The notes under the pieces were generated by a model that was not told where the DNA came from, searched no databases, and worked only from the letters and a program-made list of their open reading frames with translations. Positions 28,102-38,900 of a stretch of 64,000 nt of DNA are shown here, one piece after another. Both the position numbers and the translations under genes were made by a program. Source of the DNA: Hyphomicrobium sp. (GTDB lineage: Bacteria; Pseudomonadota; Alphaproteobacteria; Rhizobiales; Hyphomicrobiaceae); contig NZ_JAIETU010000013.1 in the NCBI RefSeq assembly GCF_019744875.1, forward strand, positions 124,001 through 188,000, in the 5' to 3' direction. The first letter of the stretch is position 1. Every line of letters starts with the position of its first letter.

Positions 28102-28491
28102 ATGACGCTTCGAGAACTAGCCAAGCTCACCGCCACCCCGGAACGGCAGATCCGTTTCATGATAGCGGAGGGTTTCGTGCCCCCTCCGACTGGTGGCCGG
28201 ACCTATGCTGACTACGGGGAGGAACACGTTACGGCGGTGCGCCGGTATACCAAGCTGCGGGAGCAGGGGCTTCCGCCGCAGGCCATCCGGGTCTTGTCCT
28301 CGGAAGTTTCGACGGTTCCTTTCTCGATCGGGCCCGGCATTTCACTCCATGTCGAGACCTCCCTCGTGGGGAGCAAGCATGACGTGGATGCCCTTACCGA
28401 GCGAGCACGCGAGGTATTCGTCGATCTCTTTGTGGAGCATGAACGAGATGGCCAAGCCAAACCGGCTATACGAAAACGAACCCGTTCCTAG
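28102..28491 (+). CDS. MerR-like helix-turn-helix protein
   Basis: 129 aa from ATG 28102. The N terminus TLRELAKLTATPERQIRFMIAEGFVPPP is a MerR-type winged helix, followed by YGEEHVTAVRRYTKLREQGL. The C-terminal half has no metal-binding Cys and no clear effector domain. The next gene starts inside it (44-bp overlap), so the protein most likely regulates or partners the VIT-VWA protein. Confidence 0.75.
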   Translation: MTLRELAKLTATPERQIRFMIAEGFVPPPTGGRTYADYGEEHVTAVRRYTKLREQGLPPQAIRVLSSEVSTVPFSIGPGISLHVETSLVGSKHDVDALTERAREVFVDLFVEHERDGQAKPAIRKRTRS

Positions 28492-30706
28492 AACATCGCC
28501 TCTCTCAAGGACGCATTACGCTGTCTGGATTTCAGGCGGCCTCGCCGACGTCGCGCTGACCCGGACGTTCCGCAACACCGAAGCGCACAGCATCGAAGGG
28601 GTGCTGACCTTTCCTCTCCCCATCCACGCCGTGCTTTACGAACTCGAGGCCCGCATTGATGGTCGCGTCTTACGTGCCGTTACGGAAGCCAGGGGAGAGG
28701 CAAGGGACACCTACGAGGACGCAGTGGAAGCAGGGCACACAACAATCCTGCATGAAGAAGTTCTCCGCGGCGTGCACCAGATTTCGCTGGGTCAGCTTCA
28801 TCCCGGAGCTGACATCGCCGTTACGGCCCGCTTCGCTATCGCATTGAGCGCAATCGACGGAATTATCAGCCTTCGCGTACCGACGACGGTTGGAGATATC
28901 TACGGGCGGTCCAATCTTTTTGAGTGCGATGAGCTCGTTCACTCAGACGCCCCGCAGGCGGCAACGATCAACGCAGCGATCGACACCGGTACTTTGCGAG
29001 TGAACGGGCGACCGATGGTAGGCGTCCCCGAGATAGTCACGCTAAATGCCCCCATAGACATCGTGGTTGAGGGATGGAAGCCGCGAGAGCTGAAGGGCGT
29101 CGCAGCAGACGGCCGCCATGTGAGCCTGAAGATGACACCGGCTGTGGCAGGCGAGAGCCCGTTGAACATGGCCGTGCTCGTCGATTGTTCTGGATCGATG
29201 AACGAAGGATGGTCGAACAATGCCTCGAAAACCAAATACGACGTCGTAAGAGACGCGCTAGGCGGCATTCACCAAAGCATCCGAACGCGGGACCACGTCG
29301 AGTTGTGGGATTTCCAGGATGACGCGGTACGCGTCGGCGCGACGCCCGAAGAAGACTGGTCCGAAATCCTTTCGCACATGCGCACGCCCGGCGGGGGGAC
29401 GGAAATCGGTGCTGCTATTATGGCGGCGCAGGCAGAACGCAGACTGCAGGACGTGCTACTCATCACCGACGGGAAGAGCCATGCGTTGCCGATCCAGTTT
29501 CTTGCCCGATCCGGCACCCGCTTCAGCGTCGTCCTGATTGGCGACGACAGCCTAGAAGCCAATGTCGGTCATTTGGCCGCCCTGACTGCAGGGCAGGTGC
29601 TCGTGCCGGTGGAACAGCCGCAGATAGCCTCCGCTTTTAAAGACCTACTCGGTCACCTGCGGCATGCACCTGAGCGGTCGTCCGGGCCGGGCGTAGAAAC
29701 ACTGCGCGGCGGCATGAAGGTTACAGCTCGTTGGAAATCTTCGAGCAGCGAAACCATGGAGCAGGGCAACCGGGCGGTCGCCGCTTATGCGGCGAGTCTG
29801 ATGCTAACGTCTCTATCTGACGACGAGGCGTCACAGCTCGCCGTAACGGAAGGACTTGTGACGCATCTGACAAGCCTTGTGCTTGTCGACCGTGATGGTG
29901 TTCAGCGCAAAGCGCCTCCCCAGATGGTGAAGCTCCCGCTGTACTCGCCCGTACAGTCTTCACGCTGCACCATGATGAGCTATCGCGCGCGTGCTAGCAC
30001 ATCCTACAGCGCAGGGCCGTCCACGCCAAAGGTTAGTCGATACCATGATCTTGCGGCGGGCATGGACTGGCATCAACTCGATGAACGGGAGCCGTTTGCG
30101 GTTTCCGAAGACGACGTAGCCGATCACCGCGATGCGCGTCTGCCCGCCGCTGCAAAAAAACTGAATATAGAGCCACATATTTTGCTGCTCTGGATACTCG
30201 CAGAAATATCGAAGCCGCATGAGACTGCGGCTGAGGAAGTGCAGCATCGCTTGCTCGAAGGCCTGAAGCCGGCAATGCAGGCTGAGATCGCCGTAGTGGG
30301 ACTTGATATCCTCGAAGCCGCAAAGCTGCGGACAGTCAGACAAAGAGAGAAAGACAACTTTAAGCCTCAGCTCATTGCCAAGCCGAATTCGGCAGTCCTA
30401 TTGGCCCGACGCATCCCTTGGGAGGATCAATTCCAAGATCTCATCGAAGGGGACATTTCCGGCTTAACTAACGAAGTTGCGGAAGCCGTGCAGCGTCTTG
30501 CTGACCATCCGGATATGCTTGCCACCGCCAAAGGCGTTGGCAGGCCGCCCTTGGCGACGGTCCTTGGTCTCCTTGCCCGCCTGATAAAATGCGAGGATCT
30601 GTACGCCGGAAAAGCAGAAGCGGAACTCTGGAAGAAAATGCCGATGGAGCCGTGGCTGTACCTTACGAACGAGGGCACGAGGCTTCTTTGCAAACTGGCC
30701 CCGTGA
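28448..30706 (+). CDS. VIT and von Willebrand A domain protein
   Basis: 752 aa from ATG 28448 with GGAG 10 nt upstream. The N-terminal VIT domain (about residues 15-150) shows VALTRTFRNTEAHSIEGVLTF-type pattern and EARDTYEDAVEAG. The VWA domain starts at MAVLVDCSGSM (Asp246 of the DxSxS metal site) and runs to about 410. The last 250 residues are unrecognised. No signal peptide is seen, so it is probably cytoplasmic, unlike the secreted inter-alpha-trypsin types. In bacteria, MerR-like plus VIT-VWA pairs recur without known function. Confidence 0.8.
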   Translation: MAKPNRLYENEPVPRTSPLSRTHYAVWISGGLADVALTRTFRNTEAHSIEGVLTFPLPIHAVLYELEARIDGRVLRAVTEARGEARDTYEDAVEAGHTTILHEEVLRGVHQISLGQLHPGADIAVTARFAIALSAIDGIISLRVPTTVGDIYGRSNLFECDELVHSDAPQAATINAAIDTGTLRVNGRPMVGVPEIVTLNAPIDIVVEGWKPRELKGVAADGRHVSLKMTPAVAGESPLNMAVLVDCSGSMNEGWSNNASKTKYDVVRDALGGIHQSIRTRDHVELWDFQDDAVRVGATPEEDWSEILSHMRTPGGGTEIGAAIMAAQAERRLQDVLLITDGKSHALPIQFLARSGTRFSVVLIGDDSLEANVGHLAALTAGQVLVPVEQPQIASAFKDLLGHLRHAPERSSGPGVETLRGGMKVTARWKSSSSETMEQGNRAVAAYAASLMLTSLSDDEASQLAVTEGLVTHLTSLVLVDRDGVQRKAPPQMVKLPLYSPVQSSRCTMMSYRARASTSYSAGPSTPKVSRYHDLAAGMDWHQLDEREPFAVSEDDVADHRDARLPAAAKKLNIEPHILLLWILAEISKPHETAAEEVQHRLLEGLKPAMQAEIAVVGLDILEAAKLRTVRQREKDNFKPQLIAKPNSAVLLARRIPWEDQFQDLIEGDISGLTNEVAEAVQRLADHPDMLATAKGVGRPPLATVLGLLARLIKCEDLYAGKAEAELWKKMPMEPWLYLTNEGTRLLCKLAP

Positions 30707-30913
30707 GGCGCAGCAGGCGGACAGGATAAGCGGTCATTGAGGCGGCAATGGCTTCAATGGCCGCATATACGAAGCGTATCGAGCTGATTGCGCTGCGGTA
30801 TTTCAAAACGCCTGTCTGACTTGGAGCCTTCGGCATGATGGCGCCGGCTATCCCAGACCTCGTCTGCGCGCCGCTGCAAGCCTCGAGTGCTTTGTTATCA
30901 AATACTGAAGCGC

Positions 30914-33900
30914 TTACGACTTCGGCTCGATGGCTTTGAGGTTTGCTTTGCCCTTTTGCATGCAGGCCATGGCTTCATTCGTGCCGTCGGTGATGTTGCG
31001 AATGGCGCCGCTGATGCCACGCTTTTCACGTGCACCGAGCCTGGACGACTGCCACTTGCCGATGAACGACGGCCCTTGCTTCCACATGACGACCAGGCTT
31101 TCGATATCGAAATTTTTGTCGTTGATAAATTCATTCACGCTCCGTGAACCTGCTCTTGGATCTGTGAGATAGGCTAGCAACGCTCTCGACGATACTTCCG
31201 GCAAGAGCAACAGATCAGGATTGCCGTACAGGTCTTCACCAATAAGATCGCCCACGGTTTGATACGATTCCGGCGCCGTAAGCCGCAACAGCCCGCGTTC
31301 GTAGTATCGATTGCCATTGGCTTGCGGCTTCAATGCCCAATCGACGTAAAAAGGCCGCTCGGTGCTGTTGCCATAACGGCCCTTGAACTTTTCGATGACG
31401 CACAGCTCGGTCAAGCAATTGTATGCCCTGCCGGGAATCCCAAGACTTTCGTAACGCATGACCGCGATCGCATAGGCGAGCCACCGCTCGTCGGTCAGTG
31501 CTGCCCACTGGTTCCAAGTCTGCACCAGCGCTTTCAGCGCTCTTATCTGCGCGCTGTTAAGTTGGTGCTCGGTATTCTTCAGGATGGCATTGTCGCGAAA
31601 GCAGGTGATCAGCGAGTCGGCATCGACCTTTGGGGGTTCGGATAAGTTAGGCTGTGGCGGGTGCTTCTCTCTCCACGCATTCGCAATACTGGCCTGGTGC
31701 GCCGCTTCTCCAACGGTTTTGTTCAATTGGTGAAAGATGAGCAACTGCACACAATCCGCGGTCGAGAAGGCGACGCTGGTCTGGCGGAACTTCAGGTCTG
31801 GATCGCAGTCCCAGTGTCTGCCGTTCTGCAAACCGATGATGTCCTGCGTCTGGGTCGAGAGCCTCCAACCCAACGGAACTGTGTAAATTGGATTGCGAAA
31901 ACTGACTTCGTGCACGCGAGGAAACGAGCCCGAGTTACCGAGTATTTCCTTGGCTGACTCCACGGCAATTTTGCCGCGAGACGACTGGGAACTGACCAAA
32001 CTCCGCAAGGGTTCGAGAAGCTCTCCCAAACCATATGCGCTGCGCTGCGCATACTCGCCGGTGGTCAATGCAATGAGATGGATGTCGGCTTTGATGCCAT
32101 TCGCCTTGATGCGTTTTTCAATCTCAATGATGACGTCGACGGCAGTCACGACCCCAGAATTATCGGAATAGCCACCATCAACCAAACGATACTTCCTGTC
32201 TTTTTTGTCGAAGGTGCAGTTGGTATTGACGGAGCCGGCAGGCGTCACCCAGGGAAAGCGCGCACTGAGACCCACAGCCGTCGCCAAGCTGATCGAAAGT
32301 CCCTTGCATTCGGCGAGCTGCTTTTCTGGAACCAGCGGCTTGTAGTCAAGATTGAGCCCCCACAAGGGAAAATGAACGAGATCACGGGGCGCGACTTTTT
32401 CTGCAGATTCGATGAGAAATGGTGCAATTACCCGCCGCCGGCCGGAATCGCTTTCCGTGGTATTCAAAAGAAGAGCGGGTGCGGACCCTTTTGAATCCCA
32501 GCTACCTAGAAAGTCTTTCTCGAACGGATTGGCAGCCTCCGGATATTGCCCCCGCCAGGACTCGATGAAGCTGGCCTCCAGGCCCCGGGCCCTGTCGAAT
32601 GGCGGGACTCTGAAAAACAATAACCGCTGGATCGCATCAGGGAAAAGCGTGCGCGATACCAGCGGCGCAAGAAGATCGTCCTTCAGGATGCCCGACGCTC
32701 GATCTTCATGTGAACCTTCCACGATCTTAGGACGTATGGAGTCCTGAAAGCGTTGCGTCTGCCAAATCCGCTCTAGCGGTGCGCACGGCTTGGACGGTGC
32801 CGCGCCAGCCGCTGGTGCCCCATCTGCAGCCATCTGCGACGAGAAAATCGCCGCCCCGAGACTGCCGCCTGAGACGGCGCTGATCGCGAAGACGTGGTTC
32901 TTGAAGCTAGGGCAGTAGTCCTGTAGGCGCGCCAGAAACGTAGCGGTATGATAAGCGGCATATATACCGCCGCCCTGCGCCGCTACCACATAAACTGGGT
33001 AACCCTCCGGGTAGGCATCCTTATCGGGTCGTGAGTCGTACCAGGCCTGGAACTCGGCTCCAACCGTCTTCGGATCGCGTGACGGAGCTGTCTCCGTCCT
33101 CAGCACTTGATGATTATCATTCAGGTCGAACAGAGAAAATATGATCGCCAGGCCTGTAATCGTCAGCAGGATTGGCACACCGGTTACCATTTGCTGATAT
33201 GACCACTGCGATAGAAGGACAATCAAGCAAACGAAGAATATCGAGATAAGAGGCAACGTCCCGACATAGCCAATTGCCTTGGGCGACAACCACAGCACGA
33301 TGAGCGCCAATGTAAATACCGCTAGTGCCGCATAGATCAAACCTCGGCCACTGAACAAGACCTTCTGCAGGGAGGTCTCTCTGCAGCCCTCAGAACTCTC
33401 AGCCAGCCGCGCACGTTGCGCCCTTATGAATCCCACGAACAAGGTGATCGACAGCATCGATATCGCTACGGCGACGACGATCAATTCAATGTTGAGTGCG
33501 TGGGCAACTTTCTTGTCCAATGCTTCCCATGGGCTGCCGATAAAATCGATCTGACCCCGTATGGTATCGTCATACTGCCGGGTCCGTGCCCGCAGGTGTC
33601 CCAACGCACAGCCGACGAGCGGAAGTACAGCGAGCGCGGGTGGCAGATAGGTCAGCACCAAACCCGCCGCGCCTGATTTCGCGGGCAAACCACATTTCAC
33701 GGCGAGTTCGAAAGACGTTGCCCAGAGCACGAGAGTAAGGACGGCGATTGATACGAGCGACAGGAAAGCTTCGAAGAACTTCCTGTCGGCGCTTATTATT
33801 CGATACAGCTCCCTGATTTGATCAGGGGCGAAAAAAACAATGAAGGCCGCGATTGAGATGGCAATAGGAACCCGCAGGATTCTTAAAACGGCAATCACTT

Positions 33901-34018
33901 CCTGCAACGACGACTCGCGAGCTTTAATGCCCATCGCCAGCCTCAAAATGCTCAAGCTGAAATATCGCTGCAGACTGCCGACGATGTAGCGCCCCGTCAA
34001 GCGGCCAATCAAACCCAT
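30914..34018 (-). CDS. Membrane patatin-like phospholipase with lysozyme-like C-terminal domain
   Basis: 1034 aa. The first 300 residues contain about 7 hydrophobic membrane segments. The patatin domain follows: oxyanion-hole segment AAQGGGIYAAYHTA (about 342), nucleophile segment ISAVSGGSLGAA (Ser at about 380) and catalytic Asp in DGGYSDNSG (about 611). From about 820 the sequence reads YAIAVMRYESLG, then RYYERGLLRLTAPESY, then DLYGNPDLLLLPE, which resembles the GH19/lysozyme-like superfamily (compare GRGLIQLTGRxNY and the NPEL segment). Patatins act as membrane-degrading effectors in several defence systems; no nucleotide cyclase is adjacent to this one. Confidence 0.75.
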   Translation of the reverse strand: MGLIGRLTGRYIVGSLQRYFSLSILRLAMGIKARESSLQEVIAVLRILRVPIAISIAAFIVFFAPDQIRELYRIISADRKFFEAFLSLVSIAVLTLVLWATSFELAVKCGLPAKSGAAGLVLTYLPPALAVLPLVGCALGHLRARTRQYDDTIRGQIDFIGSPWEALDKKVAHALNIELIVVAVAISMLSITLFVGFIRAQRARLAESSEGCRETSLQKVLFSGRGLIYAALAVFTLALIVLWLSPKAIGYVGTLPLISIFFVCLIVLLSQWSYQQMVTGVPILLTITGLAIIFSLFDLNDNHQVLRTETAPSRDPKTVGAEFQAWYDSRPDKDAYPEGYPVYVVAAQGGGIYAAYHTATFLARLQDYCPSFKNHVFAISAVSGGSLGAAIFSSQMAADGAPAAGAAPSKPCAPLERIWQTQRFQDSIRPKIVEGSHEDRASGILKDDLLAPLVSRTLFPDAIQRLLFFRVPPFDRARGLEASFIESWRGQYPEAANPFEKDFLGSWDSKGSAPALLLNTTESDSGRRRVIAPFLIESAEKVAPRDLVHFPLWGLNLDYKPLVPEKQLAECKGLSISLATAVGLSARFPWVTPAGSVNTNCTFDKKDRKYRLVDGGYSDNSGVVTAVDVIIEIEKRIKANGIKADIHLIALTTGEYAQRSAYGLGELLEPLRSLVSSQSSRGKIAVESAKEILGNSGSFPRVHEVSFRNPIYTVPLGWRLSTQTQDIIGLQNGRHWDCDPDLKFRQTSVAFSTADCVQLLIFHQLNKTVGEAAHQASIANAWREKHPPQPNLSEPPKVDADSLITCFRDNAILKNTEHQLNSAQIRALKALVQTWNQWAALTDERWLAYAIAVMRYESLGIPGRAYNCLTELCVIEKFKGRYGNSTERPFYVDWALKPQANGNRYYERGLLRLTAPESYQTVGDLIGEDLYGNPDLLLLPEVSSRALLAYLTDPRAGSRSVNEFINDKNFDIESLVVMWKQGPSFIGKWQSSRLGAREKRGISGAIRNITDGTNEAMACMQKGKANLKAIEPKS

Positions 34019-34156
34019 TCCAAATAACCAAGACCGAACTCACGCGCGCATCTACTCTAGCAGCCGGCCTCATACTTGAACGTGGCGATTGCCTCGTGCA
34101 GCGCCATCACCGTCTGATGGCTACCGGTTCGCTTGCCGCTTTGCTAAGCTTGACGG

Positions 34157-35212
34157 ATGAGCGATGCCAACAACCTCACTCTCTCCCCGTATTATCTCAA
34201 TACGCGACGGCTATCAGAGCTAACGGGCGTCGAAATTCCCATCATCGCTCAGCGCTCTCTCAACGAAAATTCGGGCGAGCGTGCTCAGGCAATGCGGTTC
34301 GCCAGTGGCATCGCACGAGAGCTACTGAACAGCGGCAGTATCCCGAGCTTGATACGGGCATTTGCCGCATCAGGAGCCGGAGATACTCCATTCGTCGCCA
34401 GCCTCTGGGCTGTTTTTACCTTCCGCGACGTGGCCGGCGCGCTGGCTGGCGAACGCAAGGGCAAAACGAAGAAGCCGGGTACCTTTACGGCGACCATGCA
34501 GCTAGGTGACACAGAGTTTGAGATAGCAGGAGCATTATCGAACGATCACTTATATTCCGAGACAGCACCGGGCATTCTTAGCAAGAGGCGGCGAATGCTG
34601 GTGGTTGGCCGGTTCGAGTTGAGGGACAAGGTATTCGAACTTCAACCGTACATCATCGGGGACATGGTGAGAGATTTAGGCAGCGGCATGCAGATGTCCT
34701 GGTCGCAGAGCGTGCGCGCGTATCCTGAATTCATCAGCACCTTCACCAAGATGAAGGATGTGAACGCCTCAACAGCAACAGATCTCAAAACTCTTTTGGA
34801 CACTCCCGAGGATGACGTGAAGCACGCCTTTGCCACGATCATCGGGGAACCATTCGTGCCGAAAGATTGGGGTGGCGAGAAATCGGACCTCCAGACATCT
34901 CGCGTTCGCATCGACGACAGGCCGGTGTCGGCTGCATTCATCTTCAAGGGGCCCGCCGTAAAAGGCGAGATGCATCCAAACAATATGGGCAAGCGCGGTG
35001 ACCAGTTGGTGCGAGCTTTCGACGAGCCCGTCGACCTTGTCGTCGTCCAGCATTGCAACAAGATCGCGAACTCAGTCGTGCGCATAGCAGAGGCTCTTGC
35101 GGTCGATCCCAAGCGTCCACGGCGCTACTGCATTATAGACGGCGAGGATACCGTTCGCATTCTCAAGGCCTATGGGTTGTTTCCGCCGCCGGGAGCGCCG
35201 AGCGCCCCTTAG
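34157..35212 (+). CDS. Uncharacterised protein between patatin and restriction operon
   Basis: 351 aa, function unknown. The C-terminal part (VSAAFIFKGPAVKGEMHPNNMG, then GDQLVRAFDEPVDLVVVQHC, and RRYCIIDGEDTVRILKAYG) looks like a conserved domain that I have seen attached to restriction-associated proteins; a nuclease-like fold is possible but not shown by motifs. The N-terminal 230 residues include LWAVFTFRDVAG and KTKKPGTFTATM. It is divergent from the patatin gene and convergent with the YgjP-like gene. Confidence 0.6.
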   Translation: MSDANNLTLSPYYLNTRRLSELTGVEIPIIAQRSLNENSGERAQAMRFASGIARELLNSGSIPSLIRAFAASGAGDTPFVASLWAVFTFRDVAGALAGERKGKTKKPGTFTATMQLGDTEFEIAGALSNDHLYSETAPGILSKRRRMLVVGRFELRDKVFELQPYIIGDMVRDLGSGMQMSWSQSVRAYPEFISTFTKMKDVNASTATDLKTLLDTPEDDVKHAFATIIGEPFVPKDWGGEKSDLQTSRVRIDDRPVSAAFIFKGPAVKGEMHPNNMGKRGDQLVRAFDEPVDLVVVQHCNKIANSVVRIAEALAVDPKRPRRYCIIDGEDTVRILKAYGLFPPPGAPSAP

Positions 35213-35271
35213 CCATAACGTGGGGTGATAATGTAACTTATGGGAAATTATCGTCGCGACCGGAAGAGGGA

Positions 35272-35988
35272 CTATGCCAACCGTCGCTCAAGACTTTGCT
35301 TGCGCTTTCTCCAGTCCGGCATGACGCGGTCGAGCAGCTCGTAGAACTTCGCACCGTGGTGATGATAAACACGGTGGCAGAGTTCATGGGTGATGACGTA
35401 GTCGATCTCAGACTTTGCCGCGCCGATCAGCGACCGATTGAGAAGCAAGCGTCCTGATTGGCTCATTGAACCCCAACGCAGCTTCAACTGCCGAACGATA
35501 AGAGCCTTGGGTGCGACCTTGTCCTTATCGCTGAAGCGATCGATGCAGACGAGGAGCCGGCGCTCGAACCAGACTCGCGCCTGCGCTTTTTGCCATGCGT
35601 CGAGCTGGGTGCGAACGGCATCACGGTCGGTCGGGTTGAGCAATCCTATTACAATACGCGAGCCTATGATCTTGACGGAGGACGTGTCGGACTTCACGAA
35701 TTTGAGCCGGTATGTGCGGCCCAGATATAGATGGGTTTCACCGGGTTCGTAGCGGCGCATCGGAGTCTTGGGATGAAACTGTCGAAAGAACTCCATCTGC
35801 CGTAGAATCCATCGCCCCCGGCGCGTGACACGCTGCCGGACATCAGCATCATTGGCGGCTCGCGGCGCAACGACTTCGACTGACATGTCGGGGAGCACCG
35901 ATATTTGCAGAGTTCGCCTGTCGCGGCGCACCACGCGGTACGCGATAGTCTTAGTCCCATAGGCGATTGAAAAAGAAGACGCGCTCAC
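35272..35988 (-). CDS. YgjP-type zinc metalloprotease (WSS1/SprT-like, DUF45)
   Basis: 238 aa. The zinc site is VITHELCHRVYHHHGAKFY, preceded by KLRWGSMSQSGRLLLN, which is the YgjP/DUF45 signature. Such proteins are often encoded with type I restriction genes. It is the last gene of the operon; its start overlaps the hsdR stop codon by 4 bp. Its role in the operon is unknown. Confidence 0.85.
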   Translation of the reverse strand: MSASSFSIAYGTKTIAYRVVRRDRRTLQISVLPDMSVEVVAPRAANDADVRQRVTRRGRWILRQMEFFRQFHPKTPMRRYEPGETHLYLGRTYRLKFVKSDTSSVKIIGSRIVIGLLNPTDRDAVRTQLDAWQKAQARVWFERRLLVCIDRFSDKDKVAPKALIVRQLKLRWGSMSQSGRLLLNRSLIGAAKSEIDYVITHELCHRVYHHHGAKFYELLDRVMPDWRKRKQSLERRLA

Positions 35989-38900
35989 GCCGGAAACCTC
36001 GCACGCCCAAGGTTCATCAGCTGCGTTTGAACGGTGTCGAGCTTATCATCATCAAATTCGACGCCTTTTTCATCTCGAACAACATCGAAAAAGTAGTCAT
36101 CGATGGCATTGCGCATCTTGTTGATGGCGAGATCGTTGGACCAAACGTCAACGATCAGATGGCTCTTGATGATGTCGATGATCGACAACGACATCTCGCC
36201 GGCATCACTCTTCCGGGCCTCGTCAGCGTCATTCGGCGCGATGAAGGGTTCAAGAATGCCGTAGAAGGCAGCGGCGTCGTCGTTGCCTACGATCGAAGCG
36301 GGCAGCTTCCGGCCATGATCCTTGGCCGCGACGCGAGTAGTGATGTCGATGACATTGTCGAGATAAGCGGTTTCAGACAGGCGATGTTCCCGATAGGCTC
36401 GGATTGTATCTTCCAGCATCTCGGAGAACTGCTTGTAGAAAGCGGGGTCCTCCTCCATCCTCTCCGTGATGGTCCGCTTCGTGGCGCTCGCAATACGGTC
36501 AGCTTTGGAAGCGACCGTGATGCCCTTCTCTTCGATCACCGCCTGAAGCTCTGTGCGGTTGTTGATATTGACGGGTTTGATAATCACTTCAGCCGGCATC
36601 GCGATGACATGGTCGTCTAGGAGCTTCTGAACCTTCGGTTCGTATTCCTTAATATCGACGATCTCCTGATATCTGATCTGGACCGAGCGCTTCAGCTCGG
36701 AAAACTGCTTCCAGTCCCGTTTGAACTCCGCGACCTTGGCGTCGGTGAAGACCTCGTGGAGCTTGTCCGATGACAGGCAGATATGGAGGCAGCGGCTGAA
36801 CACCCGAAGCCGCTCATAGAACTCGTGTCGGAGATCTTCGTCTGCGAGCAGCTGCTCGAACTGTTCCATATCCTTCTTGTTGCGGACTTCCTTGAAGACG
36901 GCCCATAGCTGTTCGTGAAGCTGCGGCAGCCGCTTCATCTCCTCACGTATGTCCGTCAAGGCCCCGGCAACGTCCTCGGCATCGTACCCTTCAAACGCGG
37001 TGTACGTGGTCAACGCCTTGTCGAGCTCACCTAGCAGGCCCTCGTAATCCACGATGAAGCCGACTTCTTTCTCCTGCTCGTCTTCCTCGAAAAGGCGGTT
37101 CACGCGCGCGATGGCCTGCAACAAGGTATGCTCTTTGAGCTTCTTGCAGACGTAGAGGATGGTATTGCGGGGCGCGTCGAAGCCTGTCAGAAGCTTCGAG
37201 ACGACGATGAGAATGTCCGGGTCGCCGCTGCCCTTGAACGCATCGGTGATCTGCCGGTTGTATTCATCCTCGGAGTTGTTGAAGCGCTTCATCATCCGGT
37301 CCCAGAACTGTCGGATGAGATCCTTAGATTCGCTATCGACCTCTTCGTTGCCTTCGTTGTCGTCCGGCGGCGAGATGACGACCTCGCTCGAAACATGACC
37401 GATTTCGTCCAAAACCTGTTTGTAGCGGACGGCGGCAGCCTTAGAAGGCGCGACCAACTGGGCTTTGAAGCCCGTCCCCTGCCAATGCTGGCGATAATGC
37501 TCCGAAATGTCGAAGGCTTTGGCGCGGATGGCTTGCCCGGTCTTTGACAGGGCGTCCATCCGGGAGAACTTACGCTTCAGGTCGGCAATCTGCTCGGCCG
37601 TCAGTCCCGACGTAATTTTCTCGAACCACTTGTCGATGACCTTGCCCGTCACCTCCTGCTCTACCATCCGGCCTTCGTAGAGGAGTGGCACGACCGCTTC
37701 ATCAGCGACAGCTTCATCGATCGTGTATTTGTGTATCAGGCCGCCGAAAGTGTGGAGCGTGTTTTTCTCACCCTTTAGCAGCGGGGTCCCTGTGAAGCCC
37801 AAGTAGCACGCCTTGGGAAGCATCCTGCGCATCTTCTTGGCGAAGTCGCCAAACCCACCGTAGCGACCTGTCTGTGTGCGGTGACTTTCGTCCACGAGCA
37901 CGAAAATGTCGGAGCTATCATCCTTAAAACTCGATCCGGTCAGCGCCGTCGAGAACTTGTTGATGATGGTCGTGACCAGGGGCGCGCGCGCCGCAATCAG
38001 CTCCGCAAGATGAGCGCCGGATCTGGCGCGGATGGGCTCAAGTTCGCAGGATTTGAATGTACCCTTGATCTGCTTGTCGAGGTCATCGCGGTCGGTGACG
38101 ATAATGATGCGTGGATTAGTGATCTCTTTGTCGAGGGCTAGGCAGCGACCGAGCATCACCATGGTCAACGACTTACCAGACCCCTGCGTATGCCAGATGA
38201 CGCCGCCTTTGCGAACATCGGAGAGATCACGCTGCATGAGACGACCGACAGCCGCTTTGATCCCGAAATACTGCTGATGCCGCGCGATCTTCCGCATCCC
38301 GCCATCAAACACTGTGAAGCGCCGCACAAGGTCGAGAAGTCGTTCAGGGCGGCATAGAGCGTATATCAGGCGATCTTGCGCGGAAACAGCGCGCGACCCC
38401 TCCCCCGCAAGCGCATCGAAGAAAGGGCGCGCGGGTGCGAAGTCGCCCGAGAAAACTGCCTTCTTCTCGTTCTCCGTCAGCGCGCGGTTAGCTAGGCTGG
38501 CGATATCTTCGTCGCAATCCTCTTCGTCGCGCCAGGTTCCCCAGAACTTCTGCGGCGTGCCGACGGTGGCATAGCGTCCCTCGCCGCGGTTCATGGTCAT
38601 GAGCAGTTGGGCGAAGTGGAAGAGATGAGGAATGTTGTCTTCGTTCTGATACCCGATGAGCTGACTGCCGGCTTTCTTCAGGCTCTCGGTTGGTCGCTTG
38701 TTTTCAATGACGACGAAGGGGATGCCATTGACGAAGCAGACAAGATCGCAGCGCCTGGTCTGGGCTGCGCCTGTGCGCTCGACCGACATCTCGGCCGTAA
38801 CGTGAAAGACATTGTTCGACGGCGTATCCCAGTCAATGTACTTGAAGGAATAGCTCTTGCTGTCGCCTTCGATCGCCTTGCTTATGGTCGTACCCAGGAC

